A DNA stretch of 64,000 nucleotides from Streptomyces sp. FIT100 (GCF_024584805.1 NZ_CP075715.1:4288526-4352525), one strand, 5' to 3'; shown: positions 50,908 to 60,281, counted from the first letter of the stretch. Program-made: numbers and translations. The notes: a model not told the origin generated them from the sequence alone.

Positions 50908-51230
50908 GGATCCCTCCATCGATCCAGGGGCTTCCGTGACGCGGCGTGGTGCCTACCTCTTTCGATTCGGCCTTTGGCCCGAGACTCCCACGGCGAAGCG
51001 CTATTCCGTAGATCAACCTCTTTCGAGCCTAGCAATATGTCCCGCCGGACGCCTTCCAGCTACGAACGGCGCCCATGCCGCCGAACGTTGCGCGTGACCG
51101 GCAATGGCCGCTGCCAGCCGATCGGCGCCGGGGTCGGTGTTGCATGGAGTGACGGTGACGTCGCTGCTTGCGACAGCGGACGCCACTCGGTCCACAGATC
51201 CGCCCCGGGTTGTGCGCGAAGGAACCGCGG
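50908..51230. other. Intergenic region with a direct 11-bp repeat
   Basis: ACCTCTTTCGA occurs at 50955-50965 and 51016-51026, 61 bp apart, in the upstream region of the RidA gene. No coding gene is convincing here. The rest is plain sequence before the stop of the nuclease-fusion gene. Confidence 0.45.
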
Positions 51231-52631
51231 TCAGCCGTCGAGCAGACCCCGGAGTTCCTCCAACGACAGGTGGGCTTCCGGAACGGCAGCTTCACCGACG
51301 AATCGGACACCCTCGGCGGCCAGGACATCCGCGGGTGAGCTCGTACGTGTCGGATCGGTCCACCGGAAGCCTGCGCTGGCGCGACCGGACGCCGTGAGGA
51401 CCCGCCACGCGTTGGGGCACTGACCACAGGTGGCCAGGTGGGTGCCGACGGGAACGGCGTGGCTGCCGATGACGGACGCCACGTCGCCGTAGGTCGTCCA
51501 CCGCCCGGAGGGGACGGCGCCCAGAAGGGTGTGGAGGCTTGTCCAGTCCTTGCGGACGCCGTTGAGCTGCTTGGCCAGGTCGGCGAGGCTGGCCCCTGCC
51601 AACGTTGCCCATTCACCGGGATCGACCGTGCTCGGGACGTCGTCGGTGTCGACGTCCCACCAGGTCGTCCCCTGGATCCCGTCAGGTGTCCGGCCGGTCA
51701 CGCTCTTGAAGATGTGGTTGGCCAGTCCGGTCGGGGTGTACAGCATGCCGTCGGCGACCCAGGTAAGAGGTTTGGCGGTGCTGTTGTTCCAGATCGCCGT
51801 CGTGCGCCTGTCGTCCTCACCCACCCAGGCGAGGATGGCCTCGCGGATGGATTGCGGCGCACCGTGCCTCGGCGTCAACCGCAGGCTCGTCCCGTCCGGC
51901 AGCAGGCCGGCGCCGACGAGGACGTGAGCGGCGTTTCGGGCCCGGGAGCGCTCCTCCAGTTTCCTGGCGGCGGCCTTGGCCTCGACCCGGGCAGGAGCGA
52001 GGGTGAACTCCTCGACTTCAGGTGTCGGATAGACCTTGGTGAAGCCGACGACGAGGTGGTCCTCCACCTTCCACAGGCCCACCTGGACGAGGTCGATGTC
52101 GAGGTTCATCTCCGACAGCCACACCACCGTGTGGGTCACCTGCTTGGGGAAGTCGGCAGCGATGATCACTTGTCGGGGGCGCTGGAGCAGTTCCGGACTC
52201 CAGTCCCCCTCGACATGGTCGAGGAGGTGCTGCCTGCACGTATCGAGTTCGACGGCCTGGCCCCTGCCGGTCAGGAAGTCGCGGTGTGCCTGCGCCAAGG
52301 TGTCGAGGTCGAACCGGGATACGAGGGCGGCGTAGGTGATCGCTTGGAGATGTACGTCTCGGTCAGCTGTTCCCCGTTTCAGCTCGACCACCACGAGGCG
52401 CCCGGTGGCGTCCAGCCCGAGGACGTCCAGTCGGTCCCGTGCCGGTATCCCGTCCGTGTCGGCCCACCGGTCGAACTCCGCTGTGATCACGAGTACCGAC
52501 TCACCGAGGACCTGAGGGTTGGCGATCACCCACTCCTGTAGGTGCTGCCGTTCGAGGAGCCCTTCCGCGGCCAGCCCGGTCGGTGAGATCGGTGTTGCCG
52601 ACCGGCCCGCAACGGCGAAGAGATGATCCAC
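51231..52631 (-). CDS. Fusion of NucS-like nuclease, RAMA-like and alkyltransferase-like (ATL) domains
   Basis: 466 aa from GTG at 52631 (GGGGGAAG adjacent). Residues 20-125 look like a PD-(D/E)xK nuclease of the NucS/DUF91 kind: ARDRLDVLGLDATGRLVVVELKRG supplies Asp69 and Glu83-x-Lys85. After a helical segment, GMLYTPTGLANHI (295-307) with following WW matches a RAMA domain, a module linked to modified DNA. Residues about 366-425 (LLGAVPSGRWTTYGDVASVIG, NAWRVLTASGR) have the MGMT/ATL fold: the PCHR Cys is replaced by a Trp-Arg-Val arrangement as in base-flipping ATLs. It probably senses or cuts altered DNA. It stands alone, without a methylase. Confidence 0.78.
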   Translation of the reverse strand: MDHLFAVAGRSATPISPTGLAAEGLLERQHLQEWVIANPQVLGESVLVITAEFDRWADTDGIPARDRLDVLGLDATGRLVVVELKRGTADRDVHLQAITYAALVSRFDLDTLAQAHRDFLTGRGQAVELDTCRQHLLDHVEGDWSPELLQRPRQVIIAADFPKQVTHTVVWLSEMNLDIDLVQVGLWKVEDHLVVGFTKVYPTPEVEEFTLAPARVEAKAAARKLEERSRARNAAHVLVGAGLLPDGTSLRLTPRHGAPQSIREAILAWVGEDDRRTTAIWNNSTAKPLTWVADGMLYTPTGLANHIFKSVTGRTPDGIQGTTWWDVDTDDVPSTVDPGEWATLAGASLADLAKQLNGVRKDWTSLHTLLGAVPSGRWTTYGDVASVIGSHAVPVGTHLATCGQCPNAWRVLTASGRASAGFRWTDPTRTSSPADVLAAEGVRFVGEAAVPEAHLSLEELRGLLDG

Positions 52632-52801
52632 TACTTCCCCCTCATGCGCCCAGCAGTGTCAGGTCGGGCACCCTGAGCCTATGGGCAGGTCGGGCCGTTG
52701 GGCAGGCGGTTTCTCCGGATTGGAGGGGGCCCGCCGCCTATGAAGCGGGCCGCCCCGGAACCATGGGAGAGTCCGGGGCGGCGTCGGGGTGTTGTGGCCG
52801 G

Positions 52802-53800
52802 TCAGGGGGCGACGGCAACGTCGAAGATGTGGATGCCTCCGTTGGACGGCAGCACCACGAAGTCGATCTGCCGGGCCGGGTCGAGGGGAACGGAGTGGGC
52901 GAAGACACGGTAGGCGATGCCCGCGTTCCCGTACCCGTTCGGTGTGTTGCGGCCGTCGGTCGACTTCACGAGCGTCGCCCCGTGGGCATCGGCAGGGGCG
53001 AACGACCAGTTGGGGAAGCCGAAGGTTCCGGTGGTGGTGGTGCCGTCCTTGTAGTAGACGGTGGCGTTGCCCACGGCGTCACCGACACCCGAACCGAGGA
53101 AGACGAGCTTGCTGCCCGCACCCGCAAGGGTGATCGCCTGGCCGCCGGCGGTCGCGTTGTCCCTGGTCCCGGCCGCGACGTCGGGCCAGGTCAGTTCCGC
53201 GCCCAGGGCGTTGACGCGCGCGCCGGGAGTGAGCCCGACCGCGGCCAGTTTCTGGGCGGAGAAGCTGTTGCCCTCGCCGTCGTAGTCTCCCGGTGCGGTG
53301 TCGGACTCGTCGGTGATCGCCACGTTGTTGAACGCGGCGGCCAGATTCGGCAGCGGGGTGCCGCTGCGCTCCGACCGGGTACCCATGGCCGAGCCCCGGC
53401 CGTCCCCGCCGCTGTAGGTGGCGGTCGCCGTGAACGTACGCACCGTGAATCCACCGCGCCGTTCGGGCACCTGGATCCGGAACTCGGTTTCCGCGGCAGC
53501 GCCCTTGGCGAGGGACCCGTCCACGCTCCGGACGGAGGGCTGTACGGCCCATCCGACCGGCCCGGCGAAGGAGACCTTCAGTGAACGCATCCGCTCCGGG
53601 CCGGCGTTCTTGACGGTGACCTTCACGGTCGAGATGGCGGGGCCGTCGAGGTCGACGGCGGAGATGCTCACTTCGGTTCTCGCTGCGGGTTCGTCCGAGG
53701 CGGCCGCAGGGATTCCCGCGAACGCCTGCCCGGAGGTGAGGGCGAGGGCCGCCGCCACGGCCATGGCTCTGAGAGTGGTGATCAGTCCGACTGGTCTCAC
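52802..53800 (-). CDS. Exported beta-sandwich protein (NEW3-like plus glycosidase-associated domain)
   Basis: 332 aa from GTG at 53800 (AAGGAGCGG upstream). Signal peptide 1-28. Residues about 40-135 are a NEW3-type sandwich (STVKVTVKNAGPERMRSLKVSFAGP). Residues about 145-332 resemble the domain that follows many Streptomyces glycoside hydrolases (NLAAAFNNVAITDESDTAPGDYDGEGNSFSAQKLAAVGLTPG, VYYKDGTTTTGTF). No catalytic domain is present, so it likely binds carbohydrate. It is the second gene of an operon with the GH109-type gene, 55 bp away. Confidence 0.82.
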   Translation of the reverse strand: MRPVGLITTLRAMAVAAALALTSGQAFAGIPAAASDEPAARTEVSISAVDLDGPAISTVKVTVKNAGPERMRSLKVSFAGPVGWAVQPSVRSVDGSLAKGAAAETEFRIQVPERRGGFTVRTFTATATYSGGDGRGSAMGTRSERSGTPLPNLAAAFNNVAITDESDTAPGDYDGEGNSFSAQKLAAVGLTPGARVNALGAELTWPDVAAGTRDNATAGGQAITLAGAGSKLVFLGSGVGDAVGNATVYYKDGTTTTGTFGFPNWSFAPADAHGATLVKSTDGRNTPNGYGNAGIAYRVFAHSVPLDPARQIDFVVLPSNGGIHIFDVAVAP

Positions 53801-53855
53801 TGTCCGCTCCTTCGGAAGAGATGCCTGAACTGAACGGGGAAGTCCGCGGACGTCG

Positions 53856-55301
53856 TCAGCCGACCGGGGGCATGTCGGTCATGCGCGAGTCCAGACCCAT
53901 CCGCAGATTGACCCAGGAACCCCGCGTGAAGTCGGGTACGGCGACCGGACGGCCGCCCGCTGCCAGAGACTTGACGCTCAGCGGAACGGGCGCGCACCAC
54001 GAGGCCGAGTCGTAGACGTCGATGTCGGGGACGAGCCCCGCGCGCATCAGCTGGACGGTGCGCCACTGCAGGACGTAGTCCATCCCGCCGTGGCCGCCGT
54101 TGTTCGCCGCGTCGTCACCGATCTTCTTCCACAGCCAGTGGTCGAACTCCTTGCGGTAGGTGTCGAAGTCACGCCAGGAGTGGCCGCCGTGGTCCGGTTC
54201 CACATAGATGCGTCCGCCGGTCGTCGAGGTGCCCGCGTAGTCCTCGAATATGCCGCGGGTGCCGGCCAGGCTGTTGATCCGGCTGTAGGGGCGGGGCGAG
54301 CTCACGTCGTGCTCGGCCCTGATGACGCGACCCTTGGCCGTGTCGATGAGGCAGGTGACGAGGTCACCGTTGATGTAGGTCTCCTGCCAGGACGGATGCG
54401 ACTCCGGGACGAAACGCTCCCGGTAGTCGGCCAGCCCCTTGGGCTCGGTGGCGGTGGCACGCAGTACGGTCATCCGGTCGCCGCGGTTGATGTCCATGGC
54501 GGCGGCGACCGGGGCGAGACCGTGCATGGCGTAGAACGACGCGGTGCTGCGGGTGTGCCACCGTCGGCGCCAGGCGTCGGTGTAGTAGGTGTCGGAGAAC
54601 AGCAGGGCGCGCAGGTCGTGCAGATAGCCGCCGTGCCCGTTGGTGACATCGCCGAAGAGTCCTTCGTGCGCCATCTTGAGCATGGCGAGCTCGTTGCGGC
54701 CGTAGCTGCAGTTCTCCGAGAGCATCAGATGACGGCGGGTCCGCTCGCAGGTGTCGACGAGGTCCCACAGCTCATCGAGCCCGGTGGCTATGGGCAGTTC
54801 GACGACGACGTGCTTGCCCGCGAGCAGCGCGGCCTTCCCTTGCTGGTAGTGGAACTCCCAGGGCGTGGCGATGTAGACGACGTCGATGTCGTCGCGCTTC
54901 AGCATCTGCGCGAAGGAGTCGTCCGAGCCGCCGTACTCCGCGGGTCGCGGTTTGCCGATGGCGACCAGGCGGTCTGCGGTGCGCTTGGCACGCTCGGCAC
55001 GGATGTCGCAGACGGCGGTGACGGTGCAGCCCGGCACGACGGCCCAGCCCTCGCTCATACCGTGGCCCCGGTTGCCCAGACCGATGACACCGACGCGGAC
55101 CGTCCGGTGGACGTCGAACGGCATACCGATCACGGACTTCTGGCCCGGCCTGCGCCGGGGCGTGACGGCCTCCGGCACGGCGGAGCCGTCGGCCGTCGCC
55201 GCGGCGACGCTCCCGGCGGCGCCCAACCCGGCCGCGGCCGCGCCTGTGGCGAGGGCTCCACCCAGGAGCAAGCGACGTGAGACTGCGGGCAGTTCAGACA
55301 T
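53856..55301 (-). CDS. Tat-exported Gfo/Idh (GH109-type) glycosidase
   Basis: 481 aa from ATG at 55301 (GAGGAG nine nt upstream). The Tat signal is SRRLLLGGALATGAAAAGLGAAG. The Rossmann domain has VGVIGLGNRGHGMSEGW; IDVVYIATPWEFHYQQGKAAL and VELPIATGLDEL are standard for Gfo/Idh. GH109 members use NAD to cleave alpha-GalNAc, with a His/Tyr in the later part, consistent with YLHDLRALLFSDTYYTDAWR. Export makes a glycosidase more likely than a cytosolic dehydrogenase. It leads the operon with the beta-sandwich gene. Confidence 0.88.
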   Translation of the reverse strand: MSELPAVSRRLLLGGALATGAAAAGLGAAGSVAAATADGSAVPEAVTPRRRPGQKSVIGMPFDVHRTVRVGVIGLGNRGHGMSEGWAVVPGCTVTAVCDIRAERAKRTADRLVAIGKPRPAEYGGSDDSFAQMLKRDDIDVVYIATPWEFHYQQGKAALLAGKHVVVELPIATGLDELWDLVDTCERTRRHLMLSENCSYGRNELAMLKMAHEGLFGDVTNGHGGYLHDLRALLFSDTYYTDAWRRRWHTRSTASFYAMHGLAPVAAAMDINRGDRMTVLRATATEPKGLADYRERFVPESHPSWQETYINGDLVTCLIDTAKGRVIRAEHDVSSPRPYSRINSLAGTRGIFEDYAGTSTTGGRIYVEPDHGGHSWRDFDTYRKEFDHWLWKKIGDDAANNGGHGGMDYVLQWRTVQLMRAGLVPDIDVYDSASWCAPVPLSVKSLAAGGRPVAVPDFTRGSWVNLRMGLDSRMTDMPPVG

Positions 55302-55343
55302 GGGGCATCGCTCCTCGGACGGGTGCGGGATCCGGCGGGGACG

Positions 55344-55373
55344 ACTTTGGCGGGACCGCCACGAGGATGTCAA
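55344..55373 (-). promoter_or_regulatory. Putative promoter of the GH109-type gene
   Basis: On the minus strand TTGACA (55373-55368) is followed after 18 bp by CAAAGT (55349-55344). An unusually AT-rich patch just upstream (GTTTGAAACCAGG, TGTTTTTG around 55393-55415) may be the binding site of a regulator. Confidence 0.5.
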
Positions 55374-55415
55374 TAGATGTTCGCAAGTCCCTGGTTTCAA
55401 ACAAAAACAAGCATT

Positions 55416-55771
55416 CCGCTGCCGCAGATGAGCACAGTGGGCGCCACTCGCACGCGATGAGCTCGGGCGCCCGGCATTGCGGCACGCAGCCGCGCAGCCG
55501 CACAGCCGACGCTTACGGACACACGGCGCCAGGCACACGCGTCCGACGGATCAGTGGCCCCGGCTCACCTGCGCCCGACGCACTTCAGGCAGCACCGAGG
55601 GCATCACGCGTCGCGGCCGTCATCGCCACGGACCCCCGGAGGTACGGTCGCTTGCCACGGGCTCCTGCTCGATGGCAAGTTCCGTGTCCAGGGAGTCAGG
55701 CACCTCGGCCAGCCCATGGCGTAGAGGTCCGAGACCAGCCTTCCCGATGCGGGTGGGTGCCGCACAGCAGA
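55416..55771. other. Intergenic region, nothing convincing
   Basis: About 350 bp of mixed-composition sequence between the glycosidase operon promoter and the tRNA terminator. Reading frames present here lack ribosome-binding sites and family motifs. No RNA gene or repeat was seen. Confidence 0.6.
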
Positions 55772-55807
55772 TCAGGCCCGGTGCTGATCTCTCAGCACCG
55801 GGCCTGA
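55772..55807 (-). terminator. Terminator downstream of tRNA-Pro
   Basis: A perfect 16-bp stem (TCAGGCCCGGTGCTGA and its complement) with a 4-nt loop lies 15 nt beyond the tRNA 3' end on the minus strand. Confidence 0.9.
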
Positions 55808-55822
55808 CCTGGTGTTTCACTG

Positions 55823-55896
55823 TCGGGGTGGCGGGATTTGAACCCACGACCTCTTCGTCCCGAACGAAGCGCGCTGCCAAGCTGCGCTACACCCCG
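55823..55896 (-). tRNA. tRNA-Pro (anticodon CGG)
   Basis: Cloverleaf read from the minus strand: acceptor CGGGGTG/CACCCCG, D stem GCGC/GCGC, anticodon stem CTTCG/CGAAG with loop TTCGGGA, five-base variable loop, and T arm GTGGG-TTCAAAT-CCCGC. Discriminator A; the CCA end is not encoded. It reads CCG, an abundant proline codon at this GC content. Confidence 0.97.
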
Positions 55897-56027
55897 ATGT
55901 CATCCGCTCTCGCGGCGACGTCGTTTACTTTAGCCCACGCGCGCCCGGAGACGAAATCCGGTTTTTGCGGGTCGCCGGCGGGTCCCGGGCAGCTCGCCCG
56001 TGGACCTTCGCCGGGCGCCCCAGCAGG

Positions 56028-56975
56028 TCATTCGTGGGGTGTCAGGGTCAGCAGGGTCGCCTCCGGGGGGCAGGCGAAGCGGACCGGGGTGTAGCGGTTG
56101 GTGCCGCAGCCGGCCGAGACATGGAGGTAGGAGGTGCGGCCCGCGGCTTCGTGGGTGGAGAGGCCCCTGGCGCGGTCGGTGTCGAGGTCGCAGTTGGTGA
56201 CCAGGGCGCCGTAGAAGGGGATGCGGAGCTGGCCGCCGTGGGTGTGGCCGGCCAGGATCAGGGGGTAGCCGTCGGCGGTGAAGGCGTCGAGGGTGCGGAT
56301 GTACGGGGCGTGGACGACGGCGAGGGAGAGGTCGGCGTCGTGTTCGGGGCCGCCGGCGACCGCGTCGTAGCGGTCGCGCTTGATGTGGGGGTCGTCCAGG
56401 CCGGTGAAGGCCAGTTCGAGGGAGTCGAGCTTCAGCCGGCCGCGCGCGTTGCCGAGGTTCACCCAGCCCGCCGCGTCGAAGGCGTCGCGCAGTTCCTCCC
56501 ACGGGTTGTGGACGACGCCGACCGCGGGCGCGTTGCCGTTGAGGCCGTGGCGGCCCTGGGCCTTCTCGAAGAGATAGCGGGCGGGGTTGCGCAGCTTGGG
56601 GCCGTAGTAGTCGTTGGAGCCGAAGACGTAGACGCCGGGGAAGTCGAGGAGCGGGCCCAGCGCGTCGAGGGTCTCGGGCACGCCTTTGGGGTCCGACAGG
56701 TTGTCGCCGGTGTTGACGACGAAGTCGGGGCGCAGGCCCGCCAGCGACTGCAGCCAGGCGCGCTTCTTGCGCTGGCCGCTGACCATGTGGATGTCGGAGA
56801 CCTGGAGGACGCGCAGCGGGCGCATCCCGCGTGGCAGGACGGGGACCGTCAGCCGGCGGAGCCGGAACGAGCGGGCTTCGAATCCCGCGGCGTAGACGAG
56901 ACCGGCGGCGCCGACTGCTGCGACACCGGCCGTGATTTTGAGGGGGACCCCGTAGCCCCGGTGGGTTCCGCGCAT
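56028..56975 (-). CDS. Membrane-anchored metallophosphoesterase
   Basis: 315 aa from ATG at 56975. One N-terminal helix (about 11-27), then the calcineurin-like core: LQVSDIHMVSG, VNTGDNLSD, VFGSNDYYGP, AVVHAPY and AGHTHGGQLRIPFYG supply the two-metal ligands. Related proteins are phosphodiesterases of unknown substrate near wall-glycan genes. Its first 127 bp overlap the 3' end of the upstream glycosyltransferase gene in another frame. Confidence 0.93.
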   Translation of the reverse strand: MRGTHRGYGVPLKITAGVAAVGAAGLVYAAGFEARSFRLRRLTVPVLPRGMRPLRVLQVSDIHMVSGQRKKRAWLQSLAGLRPDFVVNTGDNLSDPKGVPETLDALGPLLDFPGVYVFGSNDYYGPKLRNPARYLFEKAQGRHGLNGNAPAVGVVHNPWEELRDAFDAAGWVNLGNARGRLKLDSLELAFTGLDDPHIKRDRYDAVAGGPEHDADLSLAVVHAPYIRTLDAFTADGYPLILAGHTHGGQLRIPFYGALVTNCDLDTDRARGLSTHEAAGRTSYLHVSAGCGTNRYTPVRFACPPEATLLTLTPHE

Positions 56976-58219
56976 GCGCTTATCGTCGCAGACGCGCCCG
57001 TGTGGTCGTGCGGCCCGTCCCCGTCGAGCGTGGCCGCGGGTGCCTCCCGGAAGGGGAGCAGCAGGAGCAGGCAGAACGAGATCCATACGTATGCGTTGCT
57101 GCCCAGGAAGCCGGGCGCGCCCCCGTCGTTCCACCGCCACAGCCACACGATGCTGCTGCACAGCAGGGCGTAGCTCAGCCCGGCCCAGAACAGCAGCCGC
57201 TTGCGCTGCTCCCCGCCGGGGGCGGCGCGCAGGCCGGAGTCGGCGAGCACCGCGAGCGCCGGGATGAGCCAGACCAGGTGGTGCACCCAGGTGACAGGGC
57301 TGACGAGGCACGCGGCGATGCCGGTGAGCGCGAAGCCGGCCAGTTCGTCGCCGGCGGCGACGGCGCGCCGGGCCCGCCAGGCCCACAGGGACAGCAGGAT
57401 CAGTACGCCGATGGCCCACACCGCGCGGCTGGGCTCGGCGGCGGGCTCGGTGAGCCGGGCGAGCAGGCCCTGCCAGGACTGGTTGGAGACGTAGGCGAGC
57501 GAACCGACGCGGTCCGTGTTCCACATCGCCTCGGTCCAGTACGTACGGGACGCCTCCTGGTCCGCCCAGGCGGCGATCACGGTGGCGGCGCCGGCGACGG
57601 ACGTGGCGAGGGCGGCGGCCTTGCGCCGCCCGGTGACCAGCAGATAGACGATGAAGATCGCCGGGGTGAGCTTGATCGCGGCGGCGAGGCCGATGCCGAG
57701 GCCCGCCAGCCGGTCCAGGCGCCGTGCCCGTGCGGTGGCCGAGGTCAGCAGCCAGGCGTCGGAGAGGACGAGCGCGAGCAGGAGCAGGTTGACCTGGCCG
57801 AAGCTCGCCGTGTCCCGCACGGGCTCCAGCCAGGCGAAGAGGCAGCCGAGCACGGCGTACGCGAACCAGCGGGTCCAGCGCTCCCGGCGGATCGTCGTGT
57901 CGGCACAGATATAGAGGATGGCGGCCGCGGCCACGATGTTCAGCAGTTGGCTGATCGCTATCGCGCTGTACCAGCCGACCACCGCCATGGGCAGCATGAC
58001 GACCGCGGCGAAGGGCGGGTAGGTGAAGCCGTAGTGCGTGCCCGGCTTCAGGTAGTCGTAGATCCGGCCGCCGTCCGTCCAGTAGTCGACGGTGCCGTAG
58101 TAGACGTGCAGGTCGAACCAGTTGCGGTGGAGCGGCACGAAGATCAGGAAGGCCGTGACCGCTGTCGCGAGTCCGGTGGCCACGGAGAACCGGCCGAGAG
58201 CAGTGGTCGGTGGCCTCAC
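56849..58219 (-). CDS. GT87-type polyprenol-phosphate mannosyltransferase-like membrane protein
   Basis: 456 aa from GTG at 58219 (GGGGAG seven nt upstream). About ten helices and the early loop NWFDLHVYYGTVDYWTDGG with the acidic catalytic region, then GFTYPPFAAVVMLPMA, as in DUF2029/GT87 enzymes that use polyprenol-phosphate mannose outside the membrane. The last ~40 residues are polar and low-complexity and overlap the next gene. The start overlaps the upstream MptB-like stop as GTGA. Confidence 0.88.
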   Translation of the reverse strand: MRPPTTALGRFSVATGLATAVTAFLIFVPLHRNWFDLHVYYGTVDYWTDGGRIYDYLKPGTHYGFTYPPFAAVVMLPMAVVGWYSAIAISQLLNIVAAAAILYICADTTIRRERWTRWFAYAVLGCLFAWLEPVRDTASFGQVNLLLLALVLSDAWLLTSATARARRLDRLAGLGIGLAAAIKLTPAIFIVYLLVTGRRKAAALATSVAGAATVIAAWADQEASRTYWTEAMWNTDRVGSLAYVSNQSWQGLLARLTEPAAEPSRAVWAIGVLILLSLWAWRARRAVAAGDELAGFALTGIAACLVSPVTWVHHLVWLIPALAVLADSGLRAAPGGEQRKRLLFWAGLSYALLCSSIVWLWRWNDGGAPGFLGSNAYVWISFCLLLLLPFREAPAATLDGDGPHDHTGASATISACAEPTGATGSPSKSRPVSQQSAPPVSSTPRDSKPARSGSAG

Positions 58220-59664
58220 GCGGGACTCCCCAGTGGTTCCGTACGGCCGCGGCCCGAGGAACCACGTGCGCTGAACTGATGGACGAACAACAGTACGACC
58301 AATGCGGCCGCGCCGCCGCCCACGGCGAGCAGCAGCTGCGTCCCGTCCGGGGCGAAGCCGCTGGGCAGCACCGCGAGGGCGAGCGCCCCGCTGGCCACGG
58401 CCGCGGCGCGGCGTAGCCGTATCGAGCCGTTCGGTGCCGCGGCGGCGATCAGGAACAGGCCCCAGAGAACGTACCAAGGACGGATCGCCGGTCCGAGGAG
58501 AGCGACTGCGGTCAGGCTCAGACCGAGCGCGTAGACCGGGCGGCGTAGGTGGTGCCGCCGCCAAAAGGCGATCATGGCCAGCACCGTAGCCGCGATACCG
58601 GCCGTGTGCCAGGCGGGAATCGCGAATTCCGCAAGGCTGCTCCCCGCGCTCGTCAGCGCCGCGCCCGTCATCCGGCCGAGTGACGAGGTCAGCGACCAGT
58701 TCTCCGGTGACACGGGGGTGTCGAGCGCCGCTATCCAGCCGTAGCCGGTGCCGGTGACGGCGGTCGTCGCGGCCGTCGTCGCCGCGGCCGTGCCGGCCAC
58801 GGCGAGGGCGGCACGCAGCCGGGGCAGCCTGCCGTTCATCCGCCGGCCCCAGAGCAGCGCCACGGCGAGCAGACCGAGCGCGGCAGGGGCCTTCACCAGC
58901 GCGGCCAGCGTGACGAGCACGGCGCCCGCCACCGGCCAGCGGCCCAGCGCGGCGACCAGGCCCGCGCCCAACAGCCCCAGCATCACCGCGTCGTTGTGGG
59001 CGCCGGCCACCAGGTGCAGCAGCAGGAGCGGGTTCAGCGCGCCGAGCCAGAGCGCGGTGCGCGGGTCGGCGCCGCAGCGCCGCGCCAGCCGCGGCAGGCA
59101 GAACACCATCAGCGCGACCCCGGCCAGCGCGACCAGCCGCATGCCGATGACGCCCGTGAGCACCTCCGTCCGCGCGAAGCCCGCTATCGCCGCCGCGCAG
59201 GCCAGGAAGACCGGGCCGTACGGGGTGGGGGTGTGCTGCCAGAGCGGCGCGACCTCGTAGGTCAGCGGGCCGCCGAGGCGGGACGGGCCGTGCGCGTACA
59301 CATCCATCTGCGCCTCGACCATCGCGCCCTGGGCGAGATAGCTGTACACGTCACGGCTGAACAGCGGCGGCGCGACGAGCAGCGGCGCCGCCCAGAGCGC
59401 GAGCGTGAGCAGCAGCGTGCGGGGCGTCGGCGGCTCGGGACCGCGGATGGCGCGGCCGAGCAGCGCCCAGGCCGCGATCAGCAGGACCAGGCCGAAGTAC
59501 GCGCCGGCCAGCCCGAGCGCGGCCGCGCCGGAGCGTGGCGCGAGCACGTCCCGTACGGGTACGGCCCCGACGGCCACCCCGCAGGCGGCGAGCACCGCCG
59601 AGCCGACCACTCCCAGCAGCTGGACGTGGCGGGTGGCCGTGGGGACGCGGAGGATGACCGGCAT
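58216..59664 (-). CDS. MptB-like alpha-1,6-mannosyltransferase
   Basis: 482 aa with about twelve helices. SRDVYSYLAQGAMVEAQMDVYAHGP (about 103-127) with the essential Asp after the first helices, PLWQHTPTPYGPVFL, NPLLLLHLVAGAHNDAVM and the IRPWYVLWGL motif are typical of MptA/MptB-type enzymes. They add mannose from polyprenol-phosphate mannose to cell-envelope glycans. It is translationally coupled to the GT87-type gene, giving a two-enzyme unit followed by the phosphoesterase. Confidence 0.9.
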   Translation of the reverse strand: MPVILRVPTATRHVQLLGVVGSAVLAACGVAVGAVPVRDVLAPRSGAAALGLAGAYFGLVLLIAAWALLGRAIRGPEPPTPRTLLLTLALWAAPLLVAPPLFSRDVYSYLAQGAMVEAQMDVYAHGPSRLGGPLTYEVAPLWQHTPTPYGPVFLACAAAIAGFARTEVLTGVIGMRLVALAGVALMVFCLPRLARRCGADPRTALWLGALNPLLLLHLVAGAHNDAVMLGLLGAGLVAALGRWPVAGAVLVTLAALVKAPAALGLLAVALLWGRRMNGRLPRLRAALAVAGTAAATTAATTAVTGTGYGWIAALDTPVSPENWSLTSSLGRMTGAALTSAGSSLAEFAIPAWHTAGIAATVLAMIAFWRRHHLRRPVYALGLSLTAVALLGPAIRPWYVLWGLFLIAAAAPNGSIRLRRAAAVASGALALAVLPSGFAPDGTQLLLAVGGGAAALVVLLFVHQFSARGSSGRGRTEPLGSPA

Positions 59665-60165
59665 GCGGGCAGGCTGTCAACGGACGATGGACGGCAGCCG
59701 ACGTGTATCCCACTCCGGAACGGCCACGATGTGTCCGGCGCCTTACGAGCGGAGGGCTTCCGAGGTCGGCCGCGGTCCGGCGCGTGTCCGGCCTGTGTGG
59801 GCGTGGGCCCGGTTGCGGTTCTGGTTGCGTGTCCGGGGCGGGCGGGTGTGGGCTCGGTTGCGGGTCTGGTTGCGTGTCCGGGCGGACGCGGCGGCGCGCG
59901 GGCCACGCACTGGGCGGGCAGGTGTGGGCTCGGCTGCGGGGCCGGGTTGTGCGTCCGAGGCGGGTGGGCCCGGAGGCGGGTCTGCGGGCCGGGTTGGGCG
60001 TCCGGCGTAGGCGGGTGTGGCCCTGCTGCGTGTCCGGTGCGGATGGGGCTGGGCCCGGCTGTGGATCCGGTCGCGTGTCCGGCGTGAGCCGGGCGCGGGT
60101 CCGTCGCCGGGCCGTGCCGGTCCGAGTGGGGCCCGGGGGGCCTCCCCGGGGCCTCAGGCCCCGCC
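59665..60165. other. GC-rich non-coding region of decayed tandem repeats
   Basis: From about 59790 to 60110 the phrases GGTTGCGTGTCCGG, GTGTGGGCTCGG and CGTGTCCGGCGT recur at roughly 50-65 bp intervals with many changes, so an old minisatellite filled most of the gap before the YqeY gene. Reading frames crossing it have no gene-like features. Confidence 0.7.
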
Positions 60166-60213
60166 GCGGTCCGGCCCGGACGCGGTCCGGCCCGGACGCG
60201 GTCCGGCCCGGAC
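60166..60213. repeat. Three exact 16-bp repeats
   Basis: GCGGTCCGGCCCGGAC is repeated three times without change, 68 bp before the YqeY start. Confidence 0.95.
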
Positions 60214-60281
60214 GTGGTGTGGTCGCGCGGCGGACGAAATGCGTGGGCGGCGCACGCCGCGTACCTGCCACAATCGGGACC

